Positions 11,443 to 24,211 of a stretch of DNA of 64,000 nucleotides are shown here, in pieces (within the stretch, counting starts at the first letter, position 1; every line of letters begins with the position of its first letter). The translations under genes and the position numbers were made by a program. The stretch lies in assembly GCF_051020765.1 (NCBI RefSeq), contig NW_027469101.1:744001-808000 (forward strand), read 5' to 3'. Source of the DNA: Lasioglossum baleicum. Taxonomy: Eukaryota; Arthropoda; Insecta; Hymenoptera; Halictidae. Below the pieces are notes generated by a model. That model was not told where the DNA came from and ran no database searches. It saw only the letters and a program-made list of their open reading frames with translations.

Positions 11443-13569
11443 TGCTAACGTTCTCGATCGGTTTGACAATCGAACTTCTAATTCATATTTGAATTTATGG
11501 TGCCGTCACTAAAATGTATTCTAATGTGTTTCTTCTAAAACGAAGTTATACTCAAAATATAGCAGGTTATGATCTCTGATGGTAAGGCCTTCGGTAAAAA
11601 TAGTGACTCTATACAAATTGGTAATGATCTCCCACAGTTCTTCTTTCTACTTAAATGTTCAAACCGTGAATTATCGCGTCAATTGCCTACATAATTCAAT
11701 GGACTTTCTCCCGTAATGTCTGGCTTGTCTCGCGTAATCACAGGATAGGTGATGATATTGCCATAGCCCTGCGACTCTCAATGAAGGGGGAACGTTGTCG
11801 AAAGGTGTATCCCTCGATCTTCTAATTCATACATAATGTTATGGTGTCCATCACTGAAATGGATACTAACTTCTCTGCCTGAACACGAAGTTATACTATC
11901 GATGAAGACAGTGAGGTTCGCGGACGGTAAGGCCTCTGTGACGCGTTTGTCATTATACCAATTCGTACGCTCTCAGACAGTTTGACGCTTCACATTAATA
12001 TTCATACAGCGAATTACGGTGTATTTTGCCAATACTCTTCATGGGATTTGCTCCAGGGATACCTGATTCGGCTCTCAGAATCACAAGAAGAGGTGAAGCT
12101 ATTGACTAAGGCGTTCGAGTGCCAAAGAAGGTGGTATCGTTCTCTAACTCTTTGACACAAGACCTTCTAATTGATACATGAAAAATGTGTCCGCCTGCTA
12201 AAATGTCTACTAGTTTGTTTCCGTGAGCACTGAACGAGAGTCTCGCAGCGGGTTTGGTTCTTCGGAGGTCACGTGTTCAGAAAATACATTTACCTTATAC
12301 AAATTCGTAATGTTCTCGACTAATTGATTCTCGACATCAATATCCATACCGTGAGTGAAGGTAACTATTGTTAATATTGTTCGGCGAACTTTCTACAGGA
12401 ATACCGGTTTTGGCACTCGAAGTCACAGGATAGGTGAGGCCAATGACATAGCCGTTCGAATCTCAAGGAGGGTGGTCACGTTCCACAACCGTTTGGCTCT
12501 CGATATTCCATTTCATACGTGAAATTAAGGTGCCCGTCTCTGAAACGTACATTAATGTGTTTCACTGAACACGATGATATACTCTCGACTTGGCGTGTTA
12601 ACTTTTCGGAATGAAAGGCTTTCAGTGAATGATTTGCCTCTATACCAATGAGTAGCGTTCTACAACGGGTTGCCGGTCAGGTTAAGCATTCCAACCGTTA
12701 ATTAATGTGTCTATGGGCAATACTGTTTTGCGAATTTACTCCAGGAATACCTGGATTGATTCTTCGAATCACTGGATAGATGAAGCTATTGACTAAGACG
12801 TTCGATTCTCAAAGCAGGTGGTAACGTTGACGTACGGTCGGACCCTCTATCTCCTATTTGATACATAACATAAGTATGTCCGTCACAAAAATGTATACTA
12901 ATTTGCGATTCTGAAGACGAACTTATACTCTTGATACTGCGGGTTAGCTTCTCGGATAATATGGCCTTAGGAAAAGTGGCTGACTGTATAGCAATACGTA
13001 ACGTTCTATAACAGATTGGATCTGTACTTCAATATTTATACCGTGAAATAAGATATAAAAGGACAATACCGATCAGTGGATTTACGCCAGGAATGCCAGT
13101 TTTGATTCCTGGAATAACTGGATAGGTGAAGCTATTGACGTGTCTGCGCCACTCTCAAGCAAGATGGTTACTTTCTCCAACGGTGTGGCCCTTGATCTGC
13201 TAGTTCCTACATGAAATTAAGTTGCCCGACACTAACGCGCAAATCAATGTGTTTCTCTGAGCAAGCTGCTATACTCCCGATACATGGAATCAGGTTGGCG
13301 GACAGTAAGGTCTCCGGTAAAACGGATTATTTCATTCCAATTGGAAACCTTCTCGATCGGTTTGACTTTGTACTTTAATCCTTATACTGTGGTTAAGGTG
13401 TACATTGCCAATACTGTACTGCTGATATACGCCCTGAATACTTGGATTCACCATCGTAATCACAGGATAGGTGAAGCTGCTGATTTAGCCGTTCGACACT
13501 CAAAGATGGTGGTTACGTTCGCTATCAGTTTGACACTCGTTCTCCTAGTGCATACATGAAATTAAGGTA

Positions 13570-13600
13570 CCCGTCTCTAAAATGTTTGAACCTTGGAATC
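13570..13600 (-). other. Internal deletion, ~218 bp
   Basis: Inverted half-2 text CTCTAAAATG joins half-1 text TTGGAATCACAGG near 13,583-13,590, removing most of half-2 and the half-1 tail. Confidence 0.83.
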
Positions 13601-13777
13601 ACAGGATATGTGAAGCTATTTCATCTCTCACAGAAAGTGGTATCGTTCCCGTACGGCTAGACCGTCGACCTTCTAATTCATACATGAAGTTATGGTGCCC
13701 GTCGCTAAATTGTATACTAGTTCGTGCTTCTGAACACGGCGTTATACTCTCGATACAGCAGATTAGTTTTTCGGAGG

Positions 13778-14230
13778 GTAAGGTATTCTGTATGAAGTTT
13801 GACCTTACGCCTATAGGTATTGCTATACAACGGCTTGACGGCCTGCTTTAATATTCGAACCGTGAATTGAGGTGTCGATTGCCAATTCTGTACAGCGCAT
13901 TTACTCCCGCAATATCTGGTTTAACTTTCGGTATCACAGGATAAGTGGAGCTATTGACATAGCTGTGCCACGCACAAGGAAGGCGGTATTGATCACGAAC
14001 GCTTTGTCACTCGATGTTGATCTTTATACACAAATATGTGGTGTCCGTCTTCTAGAATATCTACTAATTAGTTTCTGTACGCAATAAGGGAGACAATCGC
14101 TATAGCGTGATAGGTTCTCGGAAGGAAATATATTCGGTAAAAGGAATGACTTAATACGAATTGTCGATGTTCGCCGACGGTTTGAGTCTCTACTTTAATA
14201 TTCATACAGCGAATTAATGTGTCCATTGCC
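13778..14230 (-). repeat. Higher-order variant run V1-B, copy 1
   Basis: Reading left to right: a half-1 with ACGGCTTGACGGCCTGC and CAATTCTGTACAGCGC, then a B-type half-2 with GATGTTGATCTTTATACAC, then a half-1 with CGCCGACGGTTTGAGTCTC. The same ordered set recurs near 23,338, 34,131 and 38,620, so these copies descend from one multi-monomer unit. Confidence 0.75.
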
Positions 14231-14513
14231 AATACTCTTTAGCGGTTTCACGCCAGGAATACCTGGTTTAGCTCTAGGAATCACAGAATGGGTGAAGCAA
14301 TTGACTTCCCCGTTCGATACTCAGTGAAGGTGGGATCGATTTCGATCGGTTTGACCCCCGGCCTCCTAATTCATACACAACGTTAGGGTGCCCGTCTTTG
14401 AAACGGAAAACTAATTTTCTTCTCTGCACATTAAGTTATTCTTTCGTTTGACTTTATAGCAATTGGTAACGTTCACAAACAGTTTGACGGTCAACTTTCC
14501 TATTCAAACCGAG

Positions 14514-14530
14514 AACTAAGCACTAACTAT
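14514..14530. other. Inversion junction J2 (- to +)
   Basis: Reverse-complement half-1 (CAAACCGAGAACTAAG) changes to + strand half-1 tail (GTACAGTGTCAAACCG) across about 10 bp of scrambled sequence. Both arms are at nearly the same monomer phase, so the junction is close to a head-to-head foldback. Confidence 0.88.
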
Positions 14531-17500
14531 TCACGTACAGTGTCAAACCGTTGTAGATCGTTAACTATATGTATACAGTCATTCCCTGTCCCGAAGGCCT
14601 TGTCCCGCTGTATCGAGAGTATGGGAGCTCTTATTTCATGTATGAAGTAGAAGATCGCGGATCGAACCGCTCGTGGATGTTACCGCTTTCGGCGAGAGAC
14701 GAACGCCGAAGTCAATAGCTTCACCTATCCTGCGAGTCCGAGAGTCAAACCAGGTATTCGTGGAGAAATCTGCTAATCAGTATGGGCATTAGACACAATT
14801 TCACGGCATAGATATTAGAGTACGGAGTCAATCCTTTGCGGAACGTTACCTATTGGTACTGTGTCAAATATTTGACCGAAGACGTTACGCTCCGGGGGCC
14901 AAACCAGCTGTACCGAGTGTATAACTTCATGTCCAGAGGAAAGAATTAGTATATATTTCAGTGACGGGCATCTTAATTTTATGTATGAATTAGAAGATCG
15001 GGGGTCACACCGTTTGGGAACGTGGCCACCTTCTTTGAGAGACGAGCAGTTAAGTGAATAGCCACACCCATCATGCGATTCCGTGTGTCACATCAGGTAA
15101 TCCGGGAGTCAATCCACTGTACAGTATTGGCAATAGTCACCTTGATTCGCGGTATGAGTATTAAAGTATGAGGTCAATCCGCCGGAGAATATTACGAATT
15201 AGTATACAGTCATTCTTTTTTCTGAATACATTACATTTCTCGAACCTAACCCGCTGCAGCGAGTGTCATGCTCAGAGCTTACGGGAACAAATCAGTAGAC
15301 ATTATAGCAGAAACGTACCTTAGGTTTATATATGCATTAGAGGATCATGTGTCAAACCGTTCGATATCGTTACCACCTTCTTTGAGAGACGATCGGCTGA
15401 GTCAGCAGCATCACCTATCCTGTGGTTCCGAGAGTCACACTACGTATATCAGGAGTCAATCTGCTGTACACTATTGGCAAAGGAAACCTTAATTCATTGT
15501 TTCAATATTAAAGTACAGGGCGAAACCGGTTGAGAATGTTTCCAGATGGCATAATGTCATACACTTTGTCGCATACCCTACCATCTGAGAACGTAACCCA
15601 CAGTATCGAGAGTATACCTTAGTGTACAGAGAAAGGAATTGTCACTCATTTCAGCGACGGGCACCTTAATTTTACGTATGAATTAGGAGATCGTGGATCA
15701 AAGGATTCGAGACCACAGCCACCTTGTGTGAGAGACTATCGGCTACGTCAATAGCTACCCTGTGATTCGTAGAGCCAAACGTGGTAAATCGGGATTAAAT
15801 CCACTGAACAATATTGGATGTAGAACCCTTACATCACGACATTAAAATTAAGGTTGAGAGTCCCACCGTTGGTGATCATTACCAATTGCTACAAAGTCAT
15901 TCTCTTTACTCAGGACCTTACCTTCCTAGATCCCAATTCCGATTGTGTTCCTTAGTTTTCACGTGATAAAATTAGTAGACATTCTAGTAGACGGACACAT
16001 TATTTTCATACGCATACAGGAATATCGAGGGCAAACCGTGCTAGAACGTAATCACCTTCTTTGAGAGTCGCAACCTGAGGCAACAGCTTCACCTATTATG
16101 TGATACCAAGAGTCAATCCAGGTAGCAAATCAGCTATACAGTATTGGCATCACACGCCTTATTTCGCGGTATAAATATTATACTCCAGAGTCAAATCGTT
16201 ATAGAACGTTACGAATTGGTATTGAGTCAAACTTCTTGACGAAGGCCAAACCTTCTGAGAAGCTAACCCTCCGTATGGTGAGTATAACTTCGTATTCAGA
16301 CAAGCCAATTAGTATCCATTTTAGTGATGGGCACCATAATTTCGTGCATCACTTAGAAGATCAGGAGTCAAACCGCTCCAGAGCTTTACCACGTTCGCTG
16401 AGAGACGAACGGCTAAGTCAATGGCCTCACCTATGCTGTTATTGCGAGAGTCATACCAGTTATTCCGGGAAAAAATCCGCTGAACAGTATTGACAATAGT
16501 CACGTTATTTCAGGGTTTGACTATCAAAGTGCAGCGTCAGACCGTTGTAGGACGATACGTATTCGTATAGAATCAGACACTGATCCGAAGACCGTCCCTT
16601 CCGAGGAGCTAATCCACTGTATCGGAAGTATAACATAGTGTTCAGATATGCAAGGGACTACGCAGTTTAGTCACTGGCGCCTCAATTTCATGTATGAGTT
16701 AGAAAATCCAGGGTGAAAACTTTCGAGAGCATTTCCACCTTTCTTGACAGCCGAACGGTCAAGTCAGTATCTTCACCAATCCAGTGATTGCAAGAATTAA
16801 ACAGGGTATCCCCGGAATAAATCCGCTGAACAGAATTGGCAATTGACACATCAATTCACGGTTTGAATATTAAAGTAGTGCATCAAACTGTTTTGGGGCG
16901 TTGCCAATTCATATAAAGTCAAACGCTTTACCGATGGCCTTACCTTCGGAGAAACCTAACCCGCTGTATCGGGATTATAACAACGTGTTCAGCGGAACAA
17001 ATTAGTATAAATTTTAGTGACGGCATCCTAATTTCATGTATGAATAAGAAGATCGAGTGTCATACGTTTTGAGAAAGTTACCACCATTTTTATGTGTCTC
17101 ACAGCTACGTCAATAGCTTCACCTGTTCTGTGAATCCGCGAGACACAACAGGTATTCCGTGTGTAAGACCGCTCTACAGTATGGACGTTAGAAACACTAC
17201 ATCCCGGTATAAATATTAAGGTACAGAGTAACACAGTTGTGCAACTATACCTATTGGTATAGAGTCTCACTTTTCAACGACGGCCGTGCCGTCTGAGAAT
17301 CTAATCCGCTTTATCGAGAGTATAACCTCGTTGTCAGAGAAGAAAATTAGTATACGTTTACTGACGGGCACCTTAACTTCATGTACGAATTAAAAGGTCG
17401 AGTGTCAAACCGTTCGAGAACGTCGCCGCCTTCCTTGAGATTCAAACGGCTGAGTCAATAGTTCGAACCTATCCTGTGAATCTAAGGGTCATACCTGATA

Positions 17501-18669
17501 CTCCGGGAGTAAATGCGCAATACAGTATTACCAATTGACACATCAATTCACGGTTTGAATATAAAAGCAGGCCCCAAAGCCGTTGCAGAACATTACGTAT
17601 TCGTGTTGGGTTAATCTTCTAACAGAATACCCTACCCACCGCAAAACTGACCACCTGTATCGAGAGTATAACACCGTGTACCGAGGTACTAACTAGTATA
17701 CGTTTCAGTGACGAACACCTTAATTTCATGCACGAATCAATGGATCGAGTGTCAAACCGTTCGCGTACGTTACCACCATCCTTGATTGTCGAACGGCTAA
17801 CTCAACAGCATCACCTATCCTTTGAGTCCGAAAGTTAATCCAGGTACTCACAGGGTTAGTCAGCTGAACAGAATTGAAATTAGACATCTCAATCCACGGT
17901 TCGAGTATTAATGTAGAGCATCAAACCGCTTGAGACCGTTACCAGTTTTGAATAAAGTAAAGCGATTTACTGAGGGCCGTATACCCCGAATGCCTAATCC
18001 GGTGAATCGAGGTTGCAACATCGGGTTCACTGGAACAAATTGGTAAACATTTTCGTGGCGGGCACCTAAACTTCATGTATGAATAAGAAGATCCATGGTC
18101 TAACCGCTCGAGAGCACTACCGCCATCTTTGAGATTCAATCGGCTACGTCAATAGCTTCTCCTGTCCTGGGATTCCGAGAGTCGAACCCGGTATTCCGGG
18201 AGTAAATCCGCTGTACAGTATTGGCATAATACTCCCCATTTCATGTATAAATATTAAGGTCCAGAATCACACCTCTGTGGACTGTTTCTTATTGGTATCG
18301 AGTCATACCTTATAGCAAGGGCCGAACATTACCAGAAGCTAACACGCTGTATCGAGATTATATCATCGTGCTCACATGAAAAATTACTATCCATTAACTT
18401 ACGCTCACCTCAATTTAATGTATGAATTAGAAGATCGGGGAACAAACTGTTCGAGAAGGTTACAAACATTTTTGAGAGTCACACAGCTAAGTCAATGGCA
18501 TCACTCTTCCTGCGATTCGGCGAGACTAACCAGGAACTCCGGGAGTCAATCCAGTGGACACTATTAGCAATGGACACCTGAACTCACGCATAGATTCCTA
18601 AAGTATAGCGTGAAAGCGTTTGAGAACTCTACCAATTGGTGCAAAGTCAGACGTTTTACCAAAGGCCTT

Positions 18670-18710
18670 ACCATTGGAGAAACGTAGCAAGTATGAACAG
18701 CAAAACCGAG
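18670..18710 (+). other. Internal deletion in half-2, ~75 bp
   Basis: GGAGAAACGTAGCAAG goes directly to TATGAACAGCAAAACCGAG, dropping the middle of half-2. Unit length is 271 bp. Confidence 0.8.
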
Positions 18711-21154
18711 AAGGAATCTGTTCGAGAACATTACCGCCTTCTGTGGAAGTCGGACGGCTGTGACAATAGCCTCTCCTATCTTGCAATACTGAGATTCAAG
18801 CCTGGTTTTCCAGGCGTAAGACCGCTGGACAGTATTGGCAATAGGTACCTTAATATATGGGCCGAATATCAATGTACAGAGTCAAACGGCTGTTGAACGA
18901 TACCTATTGCTATAGAGTCACACGTTTTAGCGAAGGCCTTACATTCCGAGAACATCGCACGCTGCATCGAGTATGGAACTTCGGGATCACAGAAGCAGGT
19001 TAGCATACATTTCAGTCACGGGCACCTTAATTTCATCCGTGCATTATAAGATCGCTAGTCAAACGTTTCGAACACCATACACCTTCTATGAGAATCGAGC
19101 AGCTAAGTCATTAGCTTCACCTATCCTGTGATTCCGAAATTCAATCAAGTTATTCCGGTGTAAATTCGCAGCACAGTATTGGCAATTGACACCTTAATTT
19201 CCTGTTTGTATATCAAAGTAGAGAAACAAACCGTCGATGAGCATTACAAGCTGGTACAGAGTCAAACATTTTACAGGAGGTCTTACATTCCGTGATCCAA
19301 ACCGCTGTATCAAGAGTATAACATCCTGTTCGGAAAAACACATTAGTATACATTTTAGTGACTGGGACCTTAATTTCACGTGTATATTAGGAGATCTGGT
19401 GTCAAGCCGTTCGGCAATGATCCCACGTCCTTTGAAAGTCGCACACCTAATCCAATAGCTTCAACTATTCTGTGTTTCCGAGAGTCAGACCGGGTGTTCC
19501 AAGAGTATATGTCCTATTGGCTATAGCCATCTCACCTTACGGTATGAATATGAGGGTACACGATCAATCTGTTGGAGACCTTGATAAATTGTACGAAAGA
19601 CAAGTTTTTACCAGATACCTTATCCTCCGAGTACATAACACCCTGTAGCAATTGTATTGCATACTGTTCACGGGAACAAATTATGTGACGTATTAGAAGA
19701 CGCACACATAAGTATCATTTATGAGTAGGAATATCCATGATCAAACTTTTGGAGAACGATTACGACCTTCTCGAGTGTCGAATTGCTAGATCAATAGCTA
19801 CACCTACCATGAGAATCAGAGGGTCGGACCAGGCATTCCGGGAGTAAAGCCAATGAGCAGTTTAGGCAATGGGCACCTTAATTCACGGTTTGAATATCCA
19901 TATAGGGATGCAATAAGTCAGAGAATAATACCAATTGGTATGATGTCATTCCTTTTAACGGATACCTTAATTTCCGAGATCATATCCCGCTGTATCGAGA
20001 CTATAACCTCGAAATCAGAGATGCAGGCTAGTGTTCATTTTAGTGACAGGCACCTTAATTTCATGAATGAAATTGAAGATCTAGTGTCAAACCTTTCGGG
20101 GGCGTTACCACTTTCATTGTTATTCGAACGGCTAAGTCAATATCGTCACATATCCTGTGCTTCCGAGTGTCACAGCAGGCATGCCTGGAGTATGTCAGCC
20201 GAACAGTATTGAAAATATACACCATAATATACGGTTTAAATGTTATAGCAGACCGTCAATCCGTTGTAGCACGTTACATATTGGAATAGAATCAAACACA
20301 TTACTGATAGACCTACTTTGCGAGAACATAGCCCGCTGTATCGCAGGTATAACTCAGCGTTTACAGAAGCATACTCGAATACATTTTAGTACCGCGCCAC
20401 TTAATATCATGTATTAAAATATGACCGATTGTCAATCCGATCGAGAACGTAACCCCCTTGTATGTGATTGGTACGGCTATGTCAATAACTTCACGCTTCC
20501 TGTGATTCCAAGAGACAAACATGGTATTGAGGGAATAAATCCCCTTTACAGCATAGGCACTAGACACCCCAATTCACGGATTAAATTTAAATGTACAAAG
20601 TTAAACCGTTGTGCAACGTTACCTATTAGTATACAGCACTTAAACATTTTACCGGATACCTTTCTCTCCGAGAACATAAGCCGCCGAAGGTAATGTCCTG
20701 CTTATTGTCCGCGGAAACAAATTATTAGACGCTTTAACAGACTGACGCGTTATTTTCTTGTGTGTATAGCAAAACCAAGATTCAGTTCGCTCGGTAAGGT
20801 TACCGCCGTCTTTGAGAGTGGAACGTCTAAGTGACCAGCTCCATATATCCTGTGATACCGAGAGTGAAACCAAGTACTCGGGCAATCTATCCGCTGCACA
20901 GTATTGGCAATTGACACCTTAATTCCCGACTGGAATAATAAAGTAGAGCGTAAAACCGCTGTAAACGTCACCTATCATCAAACTCTTTACCCAACGACTT
21001 ACCTCCCGAGTAGTCCAACCCGCTGTAGGGGTGCCTTGCTTAGTGTACATGCAAACATATAGGTTGACATTTTAGAGGCGCGCACCTTATGTTCATATTT
21101 GAAATTGAAACTTGAGGGTCAAACCGCTCGAGAACGATGCCACCTTCTGTGAGA

Positions 21155-21324
21155 GACGATTGGCTAGGTGAATAGCATCACTCATCCTTTGATTCCGAAA
21201 GTAAATCCAGGTATTCCGGGAACAAATTTTCTGAGCAGTTTGGACTATAGACACCAGATTTCTGGGTTGGGATATTAAAGAAGAGCATCCAATCATTCGA
21301 AGACGATCCAAGCTTCTTTGGCTG
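21155..21324 (+). repeat. Half-1 unit, half-2 missing
   Basis: Anchor spacing is 169 bp. A half-1 tail (GAAGACGATCC) is followed at once by half-1 start AGCTTCTTTGGCTGTCGAAC. Confidence 0.87.
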
Positions 21325-21663
21325 TCGAACGGCTGGGTAAATAGCTTCACCTATCATGTGATTCAGGTAGTCAAACCAGGTATTCCTAGAATAAATCCGC
21401 TGAAGTGTATTGGCGATAGCCACCATAATTCACGGCATGTATGCTAATGTAGGGCGTCAATCCGTTTGAGAATTGTGCAATTGGTATCATGCGCTTTACT
21501 AAAGGCCATACCGGACGAAAGCAAATCGCGCTGTACTGAGAGTATTACTTCGTGTTAGGAAGGACATATTCGTATTCATTTTAGAGACGGGCACCTTAAT
21601 ATCATGCATGAATAAGCAGATCAAATGCCAAACCGTTCGTGATCGTTACCGCCTTGTTTTGGA

Positions 21664-21845
21664 GTCCAGCAGATAGCCCAGTAGCTCCACCTATCCAGCG
21701 ATGCCGACAGTCACACTAGGAAGTCCGACTGTAAATCCGTTGAAGGGTATTGACACTAGATACGCGGAGTGAATATTAATATAGAGGGTCACCGACGGTC
21801 ATAGACGGTCAAACCGCTCGTGAACGTTACCACCCTCTTTTAGAG
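21664..21845 (+). repeat. Half-1 unit with scrambled tail, half-2 missing
   Basis: Anchor spacing is 181 bp. The tail holds a short local duplication (GACGGTCATAGACGGTC near 21,793-21,810) before GTTACCACCC, and the next half-1 follows. Confidence 0.78.
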
Positions 21846-22635
21846 ACTAACGGGTGAGTCAATAGTTTTACATATCCTGCGATTCTGAGATCCATACCAG
21901 GTATTCCTGGAGTAAATACGCTGAACAGTAATGGAAATAGACGCCTAAATTCACGTTTGGAGTATTAACGTGGAACGTCAAACCGATGCAGAACGATACC
22001 TATTATTATAAAGCCATTCTTTTTACCGAATGCCTACCATCCGAGAACATAACCTGCAGCATCAAGTGCCTTGCTTAATGTTGACAGAAACAAACAAGTA
22101 GATATGTTGGCAGGACGGCACCACAATTTGATGTAAAAATTTCAGAATCGGGAGTCAAACCGTTTGATATCGATACCCCCTTCTGTGGGAGTCAAACGGC
22201 TGAGTCAGTAGCATCACCTATACTTATGATTCCGAGAGTCAAGCCTAGCATGCTAGGAGTAAATCAGCTGAATAGTATTGGTAAGAGGCACCATATTTCA
22301 CGGTATATGTGTTAAAGGCCAAAGTCAAACCATGAAGGACGTAAACAATTCGTATGCAGACAAACTTTTTACCGACAGCCTTACATTCCGTGAAGCCTAA
22401 CCAGCTGCATCCAGAGTATGACTACGTACTCAGAGAAAGACATTAGTATACATTTTAGTGATGGGCATCATAATTTTATGTATGAATTAGAAGATACGTG
22501 GTGAAATCGTTCCAGGGCGATACAACCCTCTCTGAGAGACACACAACTAAGTCACAAGGTCCACTTCTCGTGTGTTTCCGGGGATCAAATACAGCTATTC
22601 CGCAGATCGATACTGGTTCTAGACACATTATTTCG

Positions 22636-22652
22636 CGGTATATTCTTGACTA
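22636..22652. other. Inversion junction J3 (+ to -)
   Basis: Plus-strand half-1 ending TTTCGCGGTATA joins reverse-complement half-1 beginning TTCTTGACTACCTGG. The joint text is nearly the reverse complement of J1, including the private word GGTATATTCTTGA, which is not normal monomer sequence. Confidence 0.9.
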
Positions 22653-23289
22653 CCTGGTTTACTTTTCGGAATCACAGGGCATGTGCAGCTAATGACAAAG
22701 ACGTGCGACTCATATAGAAGGACGTAGCGTTCTCGAACGCATTGATTCTCGATGTTGATACGTAATCACAAATATGTGATCTCCGTCTGCGAAATTGGCT
22801 CCTAATTTGTTTTCGTTAACATTAAGCAGGACACTCGCTACGTCAGACTTTGTTCTCAGAACGTAATGTATTCAAAAATGGAATGACTTTATTCGAATTG
22901 TTATCAAACGGTTTGACGCTGTATTTTAATATGCAAACCGTGAATTAAGGTGTATATTAACAATACTGTTAAGCGGATTTACTCCCGGAATACCTGGTTT
23001 GAGTATCCGTATCATAAGATATGTGAAGCAATTGGCTGAGCCTTTCGACTCTCAAAGAAGGTGGTAACATTCTAGAACGGTTTGACCATCGACCATCTAA
23101 TCCTTACTTGACATTAACGTGCTCGTCACTGCTATGAGACTCATTTCTTCCTTTGTACACGAAGATATACTCCTGGTACAGCGGGATAGCATTCGGAGGG
23201 TATGGTTTTCGGTGAAGCCCTTGACTTTAGAGAAATTCATGACGTTCCCAATCGGTTTGACGCTCCATTTTAATATTCTAACCGCGAAT

Positions 23290-23350
23290 TAAGGTGTCTA
23301 TTACCATTATACTCTCGATACAGAGGGCCAGTTTTTCGGAGGGTAAGGCA
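23290..23350 (-). repeat. Partial duplication, +141 bp
   Basis: Inverted half-1 text GTGTCTATTACCATTA is followed by half-2 text TATACTCTCGATACAG instead of the rest of half-1. The unit spans 487 bp. The joint shares ATTATACT-like sequence and lies just before higher-order copy 2. Confidence 0.78.
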
Positions 23351-23785
23351 TTCTGTAAGAAGTTTTACCACACAAGTATAGGTATTGATACACAGCAGCT
23401 TGGCGGCCAGATTTAATATTCAAACCGTAAATTGAGGTGTCTATTGTCAATTCTGTACAATGCACTTACTCCCGGAATATCTGGTTTGTCTGTTGGATTC
23501 ACAGGATATGTGAATCTATTGACTTGGTGGTGCGACGCTCAAGGAAGGAGGTAATGTTCCCAATCGCTTTGACTCTCGATGTTGTTATTTGTACACAAAA
23601 ATGAGGTGTCCCCTCTAAAATGACTACTATTTGCGTGAAGAATAAGCGGGACTCTCGCTACAGCGTGTTTGGTTCTCGGTAGGAATGTTATTCGGTAAAC
23701 AGAAGTACTTAATACGTATTGATAATGTTGGCCGACGGTTTGAGTCTCTACTTTAATATTCATACAGCGAATTAATGTGTCTATT
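23338..23785 (-). repeat. Higher-order variant run V1-B, copy 2
   Basis: Same ordered variants as 13,778-14,230: CAATTCTGTACAATGC in half-1, GATGTTGTTATTTGTACAC in half-2, then GGCCGACGGTTTGAGTCTC and CATACAGCGAATTAATGTGT. The last two words are shared almost exactly with copy 1. Confidence 0.78.
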
Positions 23786-23879
23786 GAAAATACTGTCCAG
23801 CGTATTTATGCCTGGAATACTAGTTGTGACTCTCGTAATCACGAGGAAACGTGAAGCTATTGACTCAGCCGTTCGAGTC

Positions 23880-24211
23880 TCAAAGAAAGTGGTAACGTTC
23901 TCGGACGGTTTAGCACTCGATCTTCTAATTCATACATGAAATATGGGCGCCCGTCACTGAAATGCAAACTAATATGTTTCTCTCATCCAGAAGTTAAACT
24001 TTCGATACGGCTGAGTATTTTCACGGAAGATAAGGCCTTCGGTAAGAAGAACGACTATATACAAATTGTTAACGATCTACAAAGGATAGACACTGCAGTT
24101 TAATTTCATACCGTGAATTATAGTGTCCAGTGGTAGTACCTTCCAGAGGACTCACTCGCGGATTACCTGGTTTATCCTTAGGAATCAGAGGATATGTGAA
24201 GATATTGACTT
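23880..24211 (-). repeat. Segmental duplication SD3, copy a
   Basis: About one monomer matching 33,294-33,625 at an offset of 9,414. Shared private features are CCAGAAGTTA where most copies have ACACGAAGTTA, TTGTTAACGATCTACAA, and the words CTTCCAG and CGCGGATTACCTGGTT. Confidence 0.85.

Larger units (their letters stand above)
11316..14521 (-). repeat. Satellite block 2, inverted orientation
   Basis: Nine to ten monomers of the same satellite in reverse complement. The anchor now reads GTTCGACTCTC, ending near 11,430, 11,775, 12,120, 12,460, 12,806, 13,152, 13,497, 13,625, 13,971 and 14,318. The 128-bp gap marks a deletion of about 218 bp at about 13,583, where the half-2 text for TCACTAAAATG runs straight into half-1. 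A second internal deletion lies at about 14,440. B-type half-2 copies sit near 12,230 and 14,100. Nothing other than satellite is present. Confidence 0.95.
14522..22644 (+). repeat. Satellite block 3, direct orientation
   Basis: About 24 monomers on the + strand. Anchors: 14698, 15041, 15388, 15734, 16067, 16404, 16750, 17096, 17441, 17788, 18135, 18478, 18749, 19094, 19438, 19777, 20123, 20468, 20818, 21155, 21324, 21664, 21845, 22191, 22538. Irregular spacings are 271 (deletion of about 75 bp at about 18,690), 169 (half-2 lost, about 21,300) and 181 (half-2 lost, with a scrambled short duplication at about 21,790-21,820). The first monomer also carries a deletion at about 14,630. No non-satellite sequence was seen. 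Confidence 0.95.

Noticed and set aside
11316..14521. Inverted block 2 as a transposon with inverted repeats.
   Set aside because: Both the block and its flanks are the same satellite. There is no target-site duplication, no coding region and no internal unique sequence.
22645..23800. A unique-sequence gap after J3, because the first monomers of block 4 look unusually diverged.
   Set aside because: Anchors at 22,709, 23,049, 23,536 and 23,878 and the half tails can be placed; the excess length is a partial duplication at about 23,310.
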